The notes beneath the pieces were generated by a model, which saw nothing but the letters and a program-made list of their open reading frames with translations, was not told the DNA's origin and made no database searches. Source: Myxococcales bacterium (lineage in GTDB: Bacteria > Myxococcota_A > Polyangia > Polyangiales > Polyangiaceae). Taken from it: 32,146 bases of DNA. Where the stretch lies: positions 1-32,146 of the forward strand of contig JAAFHV010000091.1 of assembly GCA_013297655.1 (NCBI GenBank), written 5' to 3'. Positions within the stretch are counted from its first letter, which is position 1, and each line of letters begins with the position of its first letter. The translations under genes and the position numbers were made by a program. Positions 30,782-32,146 of this stretch are shown piece by piece.

Positions 30782-32146
30782 AGGTGCACCGTCATCGTAA
30801 GCATCACCTGCCGCGGCGGGCCCGCCGTGATGTGGCGCGCGGGAAGGTAACTGGGCACTTGCGCCGATCGCCAATTGGATACGAACGCGTACTCCGTCTC
30901 CGCGTAGCGCGCCCCGAGGAGGTTCATCGATTCGATCCCGACCTCCAAGAAGTCGCGCCGCACCCCCACCTGCGCGTCGACCAGGAAGACGGCCGCCGAG
31001 CTCTGCCCGTACGGCAGCGGGCGAGGGGAGAGGAACGTGGTGCCCAGGCCCGCGCGCCCGACGACCGACTTGTTCCACAGGGAAAAAAGCGGGTGCTCGA
31101 CCGCGGTGTCGGTGCGGACCACGAGCGGCGGCACGTAAGGGAGCGCCTGGTTCGGGAGGAACGCGGGCGCGGGATCCTCGGCGGTGGCGATCGGCGGCTC
31201 GTCCAACGTGGCGTGCACGTAGGTAGCGCTCGCGGAGAGCATCAGCCAGGGCCGGAGCTGACCTCGGAGCGTGCCGACGAACCCGCGCCGGGTGGTGGGA
31301 CCGATGCGCTCGAGGCGACCCTCTTCCGGGTCGAAGGCGAGGTCGTACGAGAGGTTCGTCTGGTAGGCGATCGCCTGCGCGGTGAGCCCGCCGATGTCGT
31401 GGAGCGACACGCCGCCTTCGATGCTGCGCACCTTCGCGAACGGCGCGTTTTCCCCCTCCTCGAGCTGCCTCGCCTGCGGAGAGCGGAAGCCCTCGCCGTA
31501 GGAGACCGAGCCGGTGAGGAACGTGAGCGGGTGGGCCTCGAACGTGGCGCGAGGGCCGGCCGCGACCCCGGCCGCTGTGCGACGAAATCCGACGATGTAG
31601 GACTTCTGCGCGCTCGACGGGATCGTGTTGCCGAGCTTGTCGTCGACGTCGAAAAACAGGAGGTCGGCGCGCATGCCTCCGCGGAGGCGAACCCACTTCG
31701 TGCCGGCCACGAGCGCGTCGGCGAACACGCCGATGTCGGAGGTCTTCAGCGACGCGTCGACGCGCCGATCCCAGGTCTCGTTCTGCGGCACGCGGAGCAG
31801 GTTCTGCGCTTGGCCGATCACGTGCGCGCGCACGTCGGCGCCGAGCTCGAGCTGGGCCGTCACGTAGTCGGCGAAACGAACGCGCGAGCTTCGGTACGCG
31901 AACGAGCCGCCGATCCCGAGGTCTTCGTTCGATTGTTCGATGAGGTCGCCGCGCCCGACCCAGGTGGGATCGAAGAGCGAGCGCTGCGTGAAGCCGGTGA
32001 AGTTCACGCGGCTCCGGAAGCTCGAGAGCGCGAGCCACATCGCGCCTTGCAACCGCCGCCCGTCGCCGTCGCGGTGCTCGAGCGACACCGCGAGCTGAGC
32101 CCTCGACGCGCCGGCGGACTGCGCTCGCGCGGTCGGCAAATCGTAG
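30778..32146 (-). CDS. TonB-dependent outer-membrane receptor (C-terminal part)
   Basis: About 456 residues of the beta-barrel part of a TonB-dependent receptor; the gene runs off the window end, so the signal peptide, plug domain and TonB box are not seen. Barrel strands alternate through the whole frame (for example ATFEAHPLTFLTGSVSYGEG followed by FRSPQARQLEEGE, a classic receptor block; LRPWLMLSASATYVHATLDE; FLVDAQVGVRRDFLEVGIES followed by MNLLGARYAETEYAF). It ends in RQVMLTMTVHL. The barrel end in FRSPQ and NLLGARYAE is typical of siderophore, metal and cobalamin receptors. It is followed by two lipoprotein genes in one operon. The imported compound is unknown. Confidence 0.92.
   Translation of the reverse strand, partial: YDLPTARAQSAGASRAQLAVSLEHRDGDGRRLQGAMWLALSSFRSRVNFTGFTQRSLFDPTWVGRGDLIEQSNEDLGIGGSFAYRSSRVRFADYVTAQLELGADVRAHVIGQAQNLLRVPQNETWDRRVDASLKTSDIGVFADALVAGTKWVRLRGGMRADLLFFDVDDKLGNTIPSSAQKSYIVGFRRTAAGVAAGPRATFEAHPLTFLTGSVSYGEGFRSPQARQLEEGENAPFAKVRSIEGGVSLHDIGGLTAQAIAYQTNLSYDLAFDPEEGRLERIGPTTRRGFVGTLRGQLRPWLMLSASATYVHATLDEPPIATAEDPAPAFLPNQALPYVPPLVVRTDTAVEHPLFSLWNKSVVGRAGLGTTFLSPRPLPYGQSSAAVFLVDAQVGVRRDFLEVGIESMNLLGARYAETEYAFVSNWRSAQVPSYLPARHITAGPPRQVMLTMTVHL

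Noticed and set aside
30782-32038. 661-residue minus-strand ORF covering the TonB receptor
   Set aside because: Its N-terminal 419 residues are an Arg/Pro/His-rich frame shadow of the receptor; only the lipoprotein from 30781 is real.

Overview
This is a high-GC bacterial chromosome segment, most likely from a myxobacterium (Myxococcota, Polyangia-like). The evidence is strong G/C bias at third codon positions, many lipoproteins starting with a clear lipobox, a MYXO-CTERM-like C-terminus on the protein at 2043-3089, an ECF42-type sigma factor next to a YCII/DGPF protein, and an unlinked short UvrA. The species cannot be named from the window.

Left host region (1-9713): the C-terminal part of a heavy-metal RND efflux pump (cut by the window edge), a MYXO-CTERM-like protein, two small lipoproteins, a repeat-filled gap between convergent genes, a short UvrA paralogue, an FMN reductase, and an ArsR regulator overlapping an SRPBCC (AHSA1-like) gene. 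The ArsR gene appears to be read as a leaderless mRNA from a promoter that contains a palindrome.

Mobile island (9765-17404): a complete 7.6 kb integrative element sits in the 3' end of a tRNA-Asn gene and is bounded by a perfect 26 bp direct repeat (attL 9765-9790, attR 17379-17404). It encodes a tyrosine integrase, an excisionase-like HTH protein, an SF3 (D5/P4-type) helicase, a RusA-like resolvase, a serine recombinase, a ribbon-helix-helix protein, a zinc-ribbon protein and a chain of small genes joined by 4 bp start/stop overlaps. I see no capsid, tail, portal or terminase gene. The plan (int, xis, SF3 helicase, RusA, no structural genes) resembles phage satellites or a small integrative plasmid. 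The integrase frame crosses the att core: integration replaces its last 78 residues with 12 residues read from the antisense of the tRNA, and the original tail is stranded at attR in frame. Excision would restore a longer integrase.

Right host region (17405-32146): an Mla/Mce-type lipid-transport ATPase and MlaD-like protein (no MlaE permease in the window), a Cys-rich lipoprotein, an AraC regulator, a beta-barrel-like outer-membrane protein, the site-2 protease RseP, a SAM methyltransferase, the YCII/ECF42 sigma pair, a zinc-sensing SmtB-type repressor with a His-rich metal-binding protein, a GYF-like membrane protein, and an operon of a TonB-dependent receptor (cut by the window end) with two lipoproteins that look related to each other. 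Several operon ends carry long GC-rich hairpins without an obvious U tract.
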